NCBI RefSeq assembly: GCF_900111315.1
Contig: NZ_FOGU01000003.1
Span: 283,718-347,717 of the forward strand
Source: Tranquillimonas rosea
GTDB lineage: Bacteria > Pseudomonadota > Alphaproteobacteria > Rhodobacterales > Rhodobacteraceae
Length of the DNA stretch: 64,000 nt
Direction: 5' to 3'
In this document: in pieces, positions 43,754 to 52,986 of the stretch
How the letters are laid out: the number at the start of each line of letters is the position of its first letter
Position numbering within the stretch: position 1 is the first letter of the stretch
Position numbers and translations under genes: made by a program
The notes under the pieces: generated by a model
The model's input: the letters and a program-made list of their open reading frames with translations, nothing else
Told to the model about the DNA's origin: nothing
The model's database searches: none

Positions 43754-45490
43754 TCAAAAGAGGCTCCGCCAGCCGAACGGCGGCAGGCCCTCCTTGGTTT
43801 CGGGGGTCAGGTTCGCCTCGAAGACCGTGTCGCCCAGCGTCATGCGGGCGCGACCGTCCCGGATCGCGGCCTCGGTCACCGGACGGCCCGCGCAGGCCGC
43901 GAGTGCCCGGATCACCTCGGCCACCTGCAAGAGCGTGCCGTCGCGCGCGAACAGGCCGCGGGGCCCGAAGACCGCTGCGGGCGTCCAGACGGACGGTCCC
44001 GCCGGCGCGAGCGCGGTGGCGAGCCCCAGCGCGTAGGCCGCCCCGAACGCACCCCGGTGGCGCGGGTCGTTGTCGGTCATGCAGACACGGGACCCACCGG
44101 GGTTCGGGATCGTGCGGCTGCCATAGGGGTTCTGCCGCATGGCGATGGTGCAGGGCCCGATCCGGTATTCCGCCTCGCCGATCAGCGCGCGAGCCGAGCG
44201 GGTGATGTGCGGCACGGCCTCCAGCGTTTCCATCACCGAGACGTCGTCGGCGTCATGCACGATCGGGCACAGCGCGTGGGTGACGAAGTCCAGCATCCCC
44301 GACGGCGGCGGCTTGCGGTTCAGCTCGGTGAACAGGCTCGCCATGCCGCCGCCCATGACGGGGGCATCGAACGCGGCGCGGGCGGCGGCATGGATGGTCT
44401 CCAGCGGCGGACAGTCCGGCCAGTCCGAACCGGGCGGCGTCGACTGGCGGTCGACCGAGGGGCAGACCATGACGCTCGCCGGGGAGAAACCGGCATTGGC
44501 CGCCGCGCGGGCGTGGGCGGCCAGTTCCGCCTCGGGATCGCCGTCGAAGGCCCCGATCAGTTCCAGGTCATACGTCGACGCCGGGAATGCCGCCTGAAGG
44601 GTTGCGAACGCGGCGCACTGGCCGTCCACGTCTCCGAGCGTGGCGTCGAGATGGCAGAGCAGCCGCTGGGGCGCGACGGCGTCCAGCACGTCCGGGCCGG
44701 CCGCCAGCCGCCGCGCCTCGTCCGACGTGACGACCAGTGCGGTATCGGGAAAGCGCGGCCCCGATGGCAGGGCCGGTTCGGTCGGCGCGGGCACCGGCGC
44801 GGCGCGGCGCCAGCTCAGCTCGACCGATTGCCGCAGCGGCTCACCTGCGGCAATGACATAGGGCCAGGGCCGCGCGAGGGGGCGGTTGTAGGTCTTGAAC
44901 GACGCATCGCCCCATTGCCGCTGATCCTCCATCTCGAACACGTCGCCGGCGAACCGGCAGGTGCAGGCCATGTCGCCAGCGTGATGGGTGATCGCGGCGA
45001 TGTCCATGAAGGGCTGCCAAGGCGCGATGAGGTCGGGAAAGACCGAGTGCTGTTCGCTGCCGTCGGAATGGGTGACCGAGACCGGCGCGCCCGCCTGCCC
45101 CGTGATCGGATGCAGCACCGTGAACCCGGCGCGGTTGGTCTCGAACGCGCCCGCGGCGTTGCCCGTCGCCTCGAGGGTGATTCCGGTCTCGGAGGCCTGC
45201 ACGGACAGCGCCACGGTCAGGCTCGCACCGCCGGTGCGGAATACCAGCACCGTCGTCAGGCAGAGAACGCCTTCGGTCCACGTCTCCTCGACGCCGCCCG
45301 GTTCGGGGGTTAGCGTGCCCCAGTCGCGGTCGCGGGCAAGGAACGCGACGCTGCGGATCAGTTCGGTGCCGCCCAGCCGGACATGCCGCAGGCCGGTGCC
45401 CGTCCACTCGAAGCTCAGCGCACCGACGCGCCGCACGGGTGGTTCCGCGGGCGGCTCTTCGGTGCCGTAGAGGTGCAGGAGATCAGTCAA
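43754..45490 (-). CDS. apnL: D-apionate lactonase
   Basis: A 578-aa cytoplasmic protein matching the ApnL family, which hydrolyses D-apionolactone to D-apionate. Recognisable parts are NRAGFTVLHPITGQAG near the N-terminal third, GDVFEMEDQRQWGDASFKTYNRPLARPWP, and a C-terminal TIM-barrel-like part with VCPSVDRQST and FVTHALCPIVHDADD. The start appears to be a TTG at 45490 overlapping the apsD stop as TTGA; no early Met competes. It follows apsD directly, so lactone made by ApsD is opened at once. The call rests on recognised segments and position. Confidence 0.82.
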   Translation of the reverse strand: MTDLLHLYGTEEPPAEPPVRRVGALSFEWTGTGLRHVRLGGTELIRSVAFLARDRDWGTLTPEPGGVEETWTEGVLCLTTVLVFRTGGASLTVALSVQASETGITLEATGNAAGAFETNRAGFTVLHPITGQAGAPVSVTHSDGSEQHSVFPDLIAPWQPFMDIAAITHHAGDMACTCRFAGDVFEMEDQRQWGDASFKTYNRPLARPWPYVIAAGEPLRQSVELSWRRAAPVPAPTEPALPSGPRFPDTALVVTSDEARRLAAGPDVLDAVAPQRLLCHLDATLGDVDGQCAAFATLQAAFPASTYDLELIGAFDGDPEAELAAHARAAANAGFSPASVMVCPSVDRQSTPPGSDWPDCPPLETIHAAARAAFDAPVMGGGMASLFTELNRKPPPSGMLDFVTHALCPIVHDADDVSVMETLEAVPHITRSARALIGEAEYRIGPCTIAMRQNPYGSRTIPNPGGSRVCMTDNDPRHRGAFGAAYALGLATALAPAGPSVWTPAAVFGPRGLFARDGTLLQVAEVIRALAACAGRPVTEAAIRDGRARMTLGDTVFEANLTPETKEGLPPFGWRSLF

Positions 45491-46506
45491 ATCTCGTCCA
45501 GCGCGACGCTGCGCCCCTCGCTTGCCGACAGGTAGGCGGCCTCGACCAGCGCGAAGGTCTTGAGGTTGTCCGCGCCCGACGTTTCAGGCTCGGTCCCCGC
45601 CGCGATGCAGTCGGCGAAGTGACGCTGGATCGTGCGGACGCTTTCCTGAATGTTGTGCCAGGGCCGCTCAGCCCAGGGCAGCAGCGGCGGGGCGACATCC
45701 TCGACCTGCGCATCGTCGCCCCGCTGGATCGTCAGGCGGTAGCCCGCGTCGAGTCGGAGCGTGCCCTCGGTCCCGTCGATTTCCAGCAGCGTCTCGGGGA
45801 ATGTCTCGGGACTGCGCCTTGTCGCGTACGAGCAATCGACCACGCTGGTGACACCGGAATCGTGCGACAGGAGCATCGTCGCCACGTCCTCGCCCCGGAT
45901 CCGCGGGTTCACCCGCCGGGTCGTTGCGGTCAGCCGCGTGACATCGCCGAACAGGGCGCGCGAGATGTCGAGGATGTGGATTCCGAGATCCTCGATGATG
46001 AACCGCTCGCCTTCGGCGAGGTAGGGTTGCCCTGAGAACACGTCGTAGCCCGAGCGGAAGCTGATCCGCCCGAAGAATGGCGTGCCGATGGCCCCGGCGC
46101 GGACAGCCTCGACCGCGCGGCGGATCGGGGATTGCCAGCGGAAGTTCTCGTGCACCATCATCACCTTGCCGCTCTCGGCGACGGCGGCCACCATCGCCCG
46201 CGCGTCCGCCATCGTCGGTGCGATGGGTTTCTGGCAGATCACGTGCACGCCGGACCGCGCCGCCAGTTCGACAAGCGGGCGGTGGCTGTCGACGGTGGTT
46301 GCGATGTCGACGAAATCCAGATCTTCACGCACCAGCATCTCGTCCGCGTCGGCATAGGTCCGCGAGATGCCGAAGGCGCGGGCGGTCTCGTCCAGCCGCG
46401 CCGGATCGCGGTCGCAGAGCGCGACGATCTCCGCGCCCGGCACCTCGGCCCAGGCGTGCAGCTGGTTGCGGGCGAAAAAGCCGCAGCCGATCAGGGCGCC
46501 CTTCAT
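45487..46506 (-). CDS. apsD: D-apiose dehydrogenase (Gfo/Idh/MocA family)
   Basis: A 339-aa NAD-dependent oxidoreductase. The Rossmann fold begins with KGALIGCGFFARNQLHAW, and the Gfo/Idh/MocA lysine motif is present as CQKPIAPT (usually EKP). ApsD oxidises D-apiose to D-apionolactone, the first oxidative step. The start at 46506 follows GGAGTAG; the upstream extension reads into the divergent control region. It is coupled to apnL and divergent from the RuBisCO-like gene. On family alone it could be another sugar dehydrogenase; the cluster makes apiose the best call. Confidence 0.85.
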   Translation of the reverse strand: MKGALIGCGFFARNQLHAWAEVPGAEIVALCDRDPARLDETARAFGISRTYADADEMLVREDLDFVDIATTVDSHRPLVELAARSGVHVICQKPIAPTMADARAMVAAVAESGKVMMVHENFRWQSPIRRAVEAVRAGAIGTPFFGRISFRSGYDVFSGQPYLAEGERFIIEDLGIHILDISRALFGDVTRLTATTRRVNPRIRGEDVATMLLSHDSGVTSVVDCSYATRRSPETFPETLLEIDGTEGTLRLDAGYRLTIQRGDDAQVEDVAPPLLPWAERPWHNIQESVRTIQRHFADCIAAGTEPETSGADNLKTFALVEAAYLSASEGRSVALDEI

Positions 46507-46635
46507 CACGCTACTCCGATCATGCGGCGGTGCGGCCGATGGGTCGCAATCTCGGTCAATCCGGTCTCCTCCCCGATGGCGGCCTTCTCCCAAGGCCCGC
46601 AGTGTTGCGGGAAAGCTGAGAGAATTGTGCAATCC

Positions 46636-46651
46636 TGTCAACACGTATAAT
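46636..46651 (+). promoter_or_regulatory. Candidate GntR operator next to -10 box, apsD-oiaX divergent region
   Basis: TGTCAACA at 46636-46643 is followed by a perfect TATAAT at 46646-46651, which suits a -10 box for the rightward RuBisCO-like gene. The AT-rich element TAATGAGTATATAAG (46648-46662) starts 4 nt after the octamer, the same spacing as at 52331. A bound repressor would cover the promoter. Confidence 0.65.
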
Positions 46652-46690
46652 GAGTATATAAGGAAGCCGCGCAGGGAAGGAGAGACCGCT

Positions 46691-47938
46691 ATGCCACAAG
46701 AGACCGTCAGGGTGACCTACCGGATCGAGACGGCGGGCGACCCCGAGGCGATGGCCGCCAAGATCGCCTCGGACCAGTCCACCGGCACCTTCACCGACCT
46801 GCCCGGAGAGACCGAGGAAGTCCGCGCGCGATGTGCCGCGCGGGTCGAAGAGGTTCGCCCCCTGCCCCCGCTCGACGTGCCGTCGATCCCCGATCCGGAG
46901 GACACCGGCCCCTACAACCGGGCCGATGCGGTGATCTCGTACCCGCTCGAAGCCATCGGCACCGACATCGCTGCATTGATGACGATCACGGTTGGCGGTG
47001 TCTACGCGGCGCGCGGCCTGACCGGTATCCGCGTCATGGACATCGAACTGCCCCCCGCCTGGGCCGCGCATCCCGGCCCGCAGTTCGGGATCGAGGGGTC
47101 GCGCCGGCTGATGGGGGTGCCCGATGGGCCGATGATCGCCTCGATCATCAAGCCATCGCTCGGCCTGCTGCCGGAAGAGACCGCCGGGGTGGTGCGGACG
47201 CTGTGCGAGGCCGGCGTCGACTTCATCAAAGACGACGAAAAGCTGATGAGTCCGGCCTATTCCGCGCTGGAGGATCGGATCGCGGCGATCATGCCCGTGA
47301 TCGAGGATCACGCCGACCGGTCGGGCAAGCGAGTGATGTACGCCTTCGGCATCTCCTCGGCCGATCCGGACGTGATGATGCGCAATCACGACATGGTCTT
47401 GGCCGCCGGCGGAACCGCGGCGGTGGTCAACATCAACTCGATCGGCCACGGCGGGATGAGCTTCCTTCGCAAGCGGTCGGGCCTGTGCCTGCACGCCCAT
47501 CGCAACGGCTGGGACATCCTCACGAGGCATCCCGGCCTCGGGATGGAGTTCCGCGCCTATCAGAAGATCTGGCGGCTGCTCGGCGTCGACCAGTTCCAGA
47601 TCAACGGCATCCGCGCCAAGTACTGGGAGCCGGACGAGAGCTTCGTGCGGTCGTTCCACGATTGCATGACGCCGATCTTCTCGGACGCCGACCGGCCCCT
47701 GCCCGTGGTCTGCTCAGGCCAGTGGGGCGGACAGGCCGTCGAGACCTATGAGCGGACGGGGCGCACGCTGGACCTGATGTACCTTGGCGGCGGCGGCATC
47801 CACGGGCACCCGATGGGGCCGGCGGCGGGCGTCGCGGCGACGCGGCAGGCCTGGGCGGCGGCACGCGAGGGCACGGACCTCGCCACCCATGCCCGTACCC
47901 ATCCCGAACTGGCCGCCTCCCTGGAGAAGTTCGGCTAG
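46691..47938 (+). CDS. RuBisCO-like protein acting on 3-oxo-isoapionate 4-phosphate
   Basis: A 415-aa RuBisCO large-subunit homologue (form IV, RuBisCO-like). Catalytic-site equivalents are kept: Lys154 in IIKPSLGL, the carbamylation/metal site Lys180-Asp-Asp-Glu183 in DFIKDDEKL, SGQWGGQ and GGGGIHGHP. In apiose pathways such proteins either decarboxylate 3-oxo-isoapionate 4-phosphate (OiaX) or hydrolyse it after transcarboxylation to 3-phosphoglycerate and glycolate (OiaT). I cannot tell which by eye, so no symbol is given. The start follows GGAAGGAGAG. It is not a CO2-fixing RuBisCO. Confidence 0.88.
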   Translation: MPQETVRVTYRIETAGDPEAMAAKIASDQSTGTFTDLPGETEEVRARCAARVEEVRPLPPLDVPSIPDPEDTGPYNRADAVISYPLEAIGTDIAALMTITVGGVYAARGLTGIRVMDIELPPAWAAHPGPQFGIEGSRRLMGVPDGPMIASIIKPSLGLLPEETAGVVRTLCEAGVDFIKDDEKLMSPAYSALEDRIAAIMPVIEDHADRSGKRVMYAFGISSADPDVMMRNHDMVLAAGGTAAVVNINSIGHGGMSFLRKRSGLCLHAHRNGWDILTRHPGLGMEFRAYQKIWRLLGVDQFQINGIRAKYWEPDESFVRSFHDCMTPIFSDADRPLPVVCSGQWGGQAVETYERTGRTLDLMYLGGGGIHGHPMGPAAGVAATRQAWAAAREGTDLATHARTHPELAASLEKFG

Positions 47939-47940
47939 GA

Positions 47941-47960
47941 CCGGGCGCCGTCGCGCCCGG
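47941..47960. terminator. Hairpin between convergent oiaX-type gene and apiose permease gene
   Basis: CCGGGCGC (47941-47948) pairs perfectly with GCGCCCGG (47953-47960) across a 4-nt loop, beginning 2 bp after the stop of the RuBisCO-like gene. No T-tract, so efficiency is uncertain. Confidence 0.6.
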
Positions 47961-47970
47961 CCCAGAAGGC

Positions 47971-49038
47971 TCACTTGCCGAGCGCGCCCTGCGCCTGCAG
48001 CGCCACGCGGGCCTGAAGCCGCTGCTGAGCCTGGTCCACGACCACGGCGGCGATGATGACGAGGCCCTTGATGACGGTCTGCCAGAACGCCGAGACCCCC
48101 ATCATCACCAGCCCGTCCGACAGTACGCCGATGACGAACGCGCCCACGATGGTGCCGCCGATGCGCCCGCGGCCGCCCGACATCGACGTGCCGCCCAGCA
48201 CCGCCGCGGCGATCGCGTTCAGCTCGAACGTCTCGCCAGTGGCGGGGTGCGCGGCGACGAGCTGCGAGGTGATGATCAACCCCACCAGCGCCGCGCAGAG
48301 GCCCGAGAACATGTAGACGAAGAACTTGATCTGATCGACCTTCACGCCGGACAGCGCCGCGCCCCGCTCGTTTCCGCCGACGGCATAGATGTAGCGCCCC
48401 AGCGGCGTCCGCCGGGCAATGTAGGCGGCGACAAGGCCCGTGACGATCAGCATCCAGATCGAGACCGGGATGCCGAGAAAGGCGCCCGAACCGATGGCGC
48501 GGAAGCTCTCGGTGCCCCATTCCTCGCTGCCGCCGAGATTGGGAAAGGTCCGCCCGTCCGAGCTGAGCATGGCCAGCCCGCGTGCCACGTAGAGCGTACC
48601 GAGCGTGGCGATGAACGGCGCGACGTTGAGCTTGGTGATCAGGAACCCGTTGATCGCCCCCACGAGGATGCCGACGAGCGCGACGATCAGGCAGATTTCC
48701 AGCGTGTTGAACCGGATCGCCCAGCCCATGCCCAGGTCGATCCCGTTCAGCACGAGGAACCCCGCCACCATGCCCGTCAGGCCGACGATGGAGCCCACCG
48801 ACAGGTCGATCCCGCCCGAGATGATGACGAAGGTCATGCCGATCGCCAGTATCGCGTTCAGCGCGACGTGCTTGGACATGATGACCATGTTCGCGGCCGA
48901 CAGGAAGTTCGGCGCCATCGCGGAGAAGAACACGAAGACCACGATCAGCGCGATGAAGGTCCGCGCCTTCAGCAGCAGAAGAAGCGCACTGCCGGAGGCC
49001 GCGTTCTGGTCCGGCAGGTCGGCGGTCGAGGTGCTCAT
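47971..49038 (-). CDS. D-apiose ABC importer permease (ribose-type)
   Basis: A 355-aa RbsC-type permease with about eight to ten membrane segments. Family motifs include GMTFVIISGGIDLSVGSIVGLTG, APFIATLGTLYVARGLA, YAVGGNERGAALSGVKVDQIKFFVYMFSG and LGGTSMSGGRGRIGGTIVGA. The start overlaps the ATPase stop as ATGA. It is the last gene of the import operon (binding protein, DUF2291 lipoprotein, ATPase, permease). Substrate is inferred from the catabolic neighbours. Confidence 0.88.
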   Translation of the reverse strand: MSTSTADLPDQNAASGSALLLLLKARTFIALIVVFVFFSAMAPNFLSAANMVIMSKHVALNAILAIGMTFVIISGGIDLSVGSIVGLTGMVAGFLVLNGIDLGMGWAIRFNTLEICLIVALVGILVGAINGFLITKLNVAPFIATLGTLYVARGLAMLSSDGRTFPNLGGSEEWGTESFRAIGSGAFLGIPVSIWMLIVTGLVAAYIARRTPLGRYIYAVGGNERGAALSGVKVDQIKFFVYMFSGLCAALVGLIITSQLVAAHPATGETFELNAIAAAVLGGTSMSGGRGRIGGTIVGAFVIGVLSDGLVMMGVSAFWQTVIKGLVIIAAVVVDQAQQRLQARVALQAQGALGK

Positions 49039-50600
49039 ACGGGTTCCTCCTCGGAAGTGGTCAGGTGGCGTTCGGCCGAGGCCGGGGCCGAGGCGCGGAT
49101 CAGTGCGGTGTCCGTTGCATCGTGACGGTCGAATTCGCCGGTCACGCGCCCCTCGGACATCACCAGGATGCGGTCCGAGAGCGACATGACCTCCTCGAGA
49201 TCCGAGGTCACGAAGACGATGCCAAGCCCGTCGCGGGCCAGCTTGCGCATGACCCGGAACACCTCGGCCTTGGCGCCGATGTCGATGCCGCGGCTGGGCT
49301 CGTCCATCAGCAAGACCTTGGGCTCGGTCATCAGCGCCTTGGCGATGACGACCTTCTGCTGGTTGCCGCCCGAAAGGCTCGCCACCGGGTTCTCGGGGCT
49401 GGCGATCTTGATGGTCATGCGCTTGACGAAATCGCGCACCCGTCCCTTCTCGGTCGCTAGGTTCATGTGAAAGCCGCGGGTGAAGTCGCGCAGCGACGAC
49501 AGCGTCATGTTCTCGCGGATGGAGGCGATCTGGATCAGCCCGTCGGTCTTGCGGTCCTCGGGGATCAGCGCGATGCCGCGCTTGATCCGGCCCGCCACCG
49601 ACCGGCCGTCGATCCGGTCGCCGTCGACCTCGATCGTGCCGCCGGCATGGGCATGGCGCCCGATGATGCATTCCAGCAGTTCGGAGCGTCCCGCGCCCAT
49701 CAGGCCGTAGATGCCCAGGATCTCGCCCTTGCGGACGCTGAGCGATACGTGGTCCACCGCCAGGCCGCCGCCGTTGCGCGGCAGCGTGACATCCTGAAGG
49801 TGAAGGACCGGTTCACCCAGCTCGTGCTCTTCGGCCTTGGCGTAGGTCTTGCTCGCCTCGCCGATCATGTTGCGGACGATCCAGGCCACGTCCACGCCCT
49901 CCATCGAGCGCGCGCCGGTGATGTGCCCGTCCCGCAGGACGGTGATGTAGTCGCCGATGCGGATCAACTCTTCGAGGCGGTGCGAGATGTAGACGAGGCC
50001 CACGCCGTCGCGGCGCAGTTCGTCGATCACGCGGAACAGGATCTCGACCTCGGCGGCGGAGAGGGCCGATGTCGGCTCGTCCAGGATCAGGATGCGGGCA
50101 TCCTGCGCCAGGCTCTTGGCGATCTCGACGATCTGCTGCTGCCCGACCCGCAGATCGGCAACCGGCGTGTCGGGGTCGATGTCGTGTTCCAGCCGGCGCA
50201 TGATCTCGCGGGTCAGGCGGCGCTGCTCGGCCCGGTCGATGTCGACGCCGAACCGGCGCCGTTCGCGGCCCATGAAGATGTTGTCGGACACCGACAGGTC
50301 GGGGAACAGGTTCAGTTCCTGGTGCACGATGCCGATGCCCCGCCGCACCGCGTCGTCGGTGGAGTGGAAATCCACCGCCTCGCCGTCCATCTCGATCACG
50401 CCCTCGGTCAGGCGCTCCACCCCGGCGATGACCTTCATCATCGTCGACTTGCCCGCGCCGTTCTCGCCCACCAGCACGTTCACCGCACCCATCCGCAGGT
50501 CGAAATCGACCGACTTCAGCGCGACCGTGCCGGGATAGACCTTGGTTCCGCCGCGGATCGTCAGGCCGACCGGCGCCTCTTGTGTCGCGCCCCCGGTCAC
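49035..50600 (-). CDS. D-apiose ABC importer ATP-binding protein (ribose-type, two-domain)
   Basis: A 521-aa protein with two fused ATPase domains, as in RbsA. The first has Walker A GENGAGKST and Walker B LILDEPTSAL, with a changed signature LRVGQQQ. The second has the usual degenerate P-loop GLMGAGRSE, the signature LSGGNQQK and LLMDEPSRGID. A GTG at 50600 overlaps the stop of the lipoprotein gene, so translation is coupled; the longer frame upstream reads within that gene. Confidence 0.9.
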   Translation of the reverse strand: MTGGATQEAPVGLTIRGGTKVYPGTVALKSVDFDLRMGAVNVLVGENGAGKSTMMKVIAGVERLTEGVIEMDGEAVDFHSTDDAVRRGIGIVHQELNLFPDLSVSDNIFMGRERRRFGVDIDRAEQRRLTREIMRRLEHDIDPDTPVADLRVGQQQIVEIAKSLAQDARILILDEPTSALSAAEVEILFRVIDELRRDGVGLVYISHRLEELIRIGDYITVLRDGHITGARSMEGVDVAWIVRNMIGEASKTYAKAEEHELGEPVLHLQDVTLPRNGGGLAVDHVSLSVRKGEILGIYGLMGAGRSELLECIIGRHAHAGGTIEVDGDRIDGRSVAGRIKRGIALIPEDRKTDGLIQIASIRENMTLSSLRDFTRGFHMNLATEKGRVRDFVKRMTIKIASPENPVASLSGGNQQKVVIAKALMTEPKVLLMDEPSRGIDIGAKAEVFRVMRKLARDGLGIVFVTSDLEEVMSLSDRILVMSEGRVTGEFDRHDATDTALIRASAPASAERHLTTSEEEPV

Positions 50601-51244
50601 GACGCCGGCTCCAGCGTCACGGGCACCGCTTCCCACGCCGTGTCGTCCTCGGGCGCGGCCATGACGGCGGTGAAGCCGAAGCTCTGGCCCACGGGGTCGC
50701 CCTCGGGCGCCGCGATGCCCTGGGCGGCGCGGTCGTTCAGCGCGCGGGCCAGCTTGGCAAAGGCGATCTGGTCCCGGAAGTCCGAGAACGAGAAGAACGG
50801 CATCGCATCGCGGATCGCCGTGCCGCGAATGACGGGGCCGAGCATCAGCTCGACATCACCCGCCCCGTCACCGTCGGTATCGAGCGTCAGGGTGGCGGCG
50901 CGGCTTTCGAGGTTGGCCTCTACCGCCTCGCCCGTGCCGGTCACGACGAAGTTCCAGGCGTTCGCCTCGCCGTCGGGACGCAGGCCGTACTGCCCGCCGG
51001 CGGCGTCGGCGCCCTCGGCCAGGGCCGTGCGCAGGGTGGCGACTTCGACAGCGTTGTCCTGGATCGCGGGCAGGATGCGGGCCTGCCATTCCTCCTCGAC
51101 CAGCGCGGCCATGCGGTCCGCGTCGGTGGCCGGCTGCGCCGCCCCGCCGTCAGAGGCAGTTGGCGCGGTTGTATCCTCGATCTTGCACGCCGCCAGCACG
51201 CACAACAGGGCGAGCGCGGGCGCACCCGGTCTGGGTCCGGTCAT
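50597..51244 (-). CDS. DUF2291-family lipoprotein of the sugar import operon
   Basis: 215 aa with a lipoprotein signal peptide ending in the lipobox LAAC. The mature part has the DUF2291 look (VEEEWQARILPAIQDNAVEVATLRTAL, SFSDFRDQIAFAKLARALND). DUF2291 genes commonly sit inside ribose-type ABC operons. Their role is unknown; an accessory at the membrane face of the importer is likely. Coupled to the ATPase gene by a GTGA overlap, and preceded by a strong hairpin. Confidence 0.8.
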   Translation of the reverse strand: MTGPRPGAPALALLCVLAACKIEDTTAPTASDGGAAQPATDADRMAALVEEEWQARILPAIQDNAVEVATLRTALAEGADAAGGQYGLRPDGEANAWNFVVTGTGEAVEANLESRAATLTLDTDGDGAGDVELMLGPVIRGTAIRDAMPFFSFSDFRDQIAFAKLARALNDRAAQGIAAPEGDPVGQSFGFTAVMAAPEDDTAWEAVPVTLEPAS

Positions 51245-51271
51245 CGGAACCTCGTTGAGACAGGAAAAGGG

Positions 51272-51294
51272 GCCCGGGGGACACTCCCCCGGGC
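51272..51294 (-). other. Strong intra-operon hairpin after the binding-protein gene
   Basis: GCCCGGGGGA (51272-51281) and TCCCCCGGGC (51285-51294) form a perfect 10-bp stem with a 3-nt loop, 7 bp past the binding-protein stop. In the direction of transcription CCCCTTTTCC follows. It probably allows partial termination, or protects the upstream mRNA so that binding protein is made in excess of the membrane parts. Confidence 0.7.
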
Positions 51295-51301
51295 GCGGGG
51301 C

Positions 51302-52360
<1,059 letters not shown>

Positions 52361-52572
52361 TTATCGCAGGTGCGGCTGCCGCGCGGCATGCCGAGCGTTT
52401 TCTACTCGTGCGCCCTTGCGAAATGGCCGCGTTCCGCGTCCGCGCCCGCCGATCTGCGGCAGGGTCCACGGAGCCGGGGAGACGCCGGGCGCGTTGATCC
52501 GTAGCATCGGCCCTGAGCCGCGCGAGGCCGGCGGAACGCGTCATGCCGAGCGCTCAGGAGAAGGAGCAAGAA

Positions 52573-52968
52573 ATGAAGATCACCCGCGCAGGTCAAAACC
52601 CATCCAAACCCGGCCCCGAGGAGTATTTCACCGGCACCGTCCGGCTCGACCCTCTGTTCCAGGCGGAGGAGCCCGGCCGCGCCACCGGCACGCATGTCAC
52701 CTTCGAGCCGCGCGCCCGGACCGCCTGGCACACCCATCCCGCCGGTCAGACGCTGATCGTCACCTTCGGCCGTGGCCGCGTCCAGCGCGAGGGCGGACCG
52801 ATCGAAGAGATCAGCGAGGGCGACATCGTCTGGTTCCCGGCCGAGGAAAAGCACTGGCACGGCGCCGCGCCCGACACCGCGATGAGCCACATCGCGATTC
52901 AGGAGAGCATCGACGGCAGCCCCGTGACCTGGATGGAGAAGGTCTCGGACGATGACTACGAGGGCTGA
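52573..52968 (+). CDS. Small cupin-domain protein
   Basis: 131 aa, a single cupin barrel. The two metal-binding motifs are visible: [28 protein letters not shown] (two His and the later residues of motif 1) and [17 protein letters not shown] (motif 2 His). The start follows AAGGAG. Many such proteins are annotated as carboxymuconolactone-linked or quercetinase-like cupins, but the activity is not predictable. It is divergent from the apiose import operon; a role in that pathway is possible but unproven. Confidence 0.8.
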   Translation: MKITRAGQNPSKPGPEEYFTGTVRLDPLFQAEEPGRATGTHVTFEPRARTAWHTHPAGQTLIVTFGRGRVQREGGPIEEISEGDIVWFPAEEKHWHGAAPDTAMSHIAIQESIDGSPVTWMEKVSDDDYEG

Positions 52969-52986
52969 TCCTACGCGTCGCCGACG

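Noticed and set aside
46691-47938. A carbon-fixing RuBisCO
   Set aside because: Although key lysine and acidic residues are kept, the overall sequence and the apiose neighbours place it among RuBisCO-like proteins; no small subunit or phosphoribulokinase gene is near.
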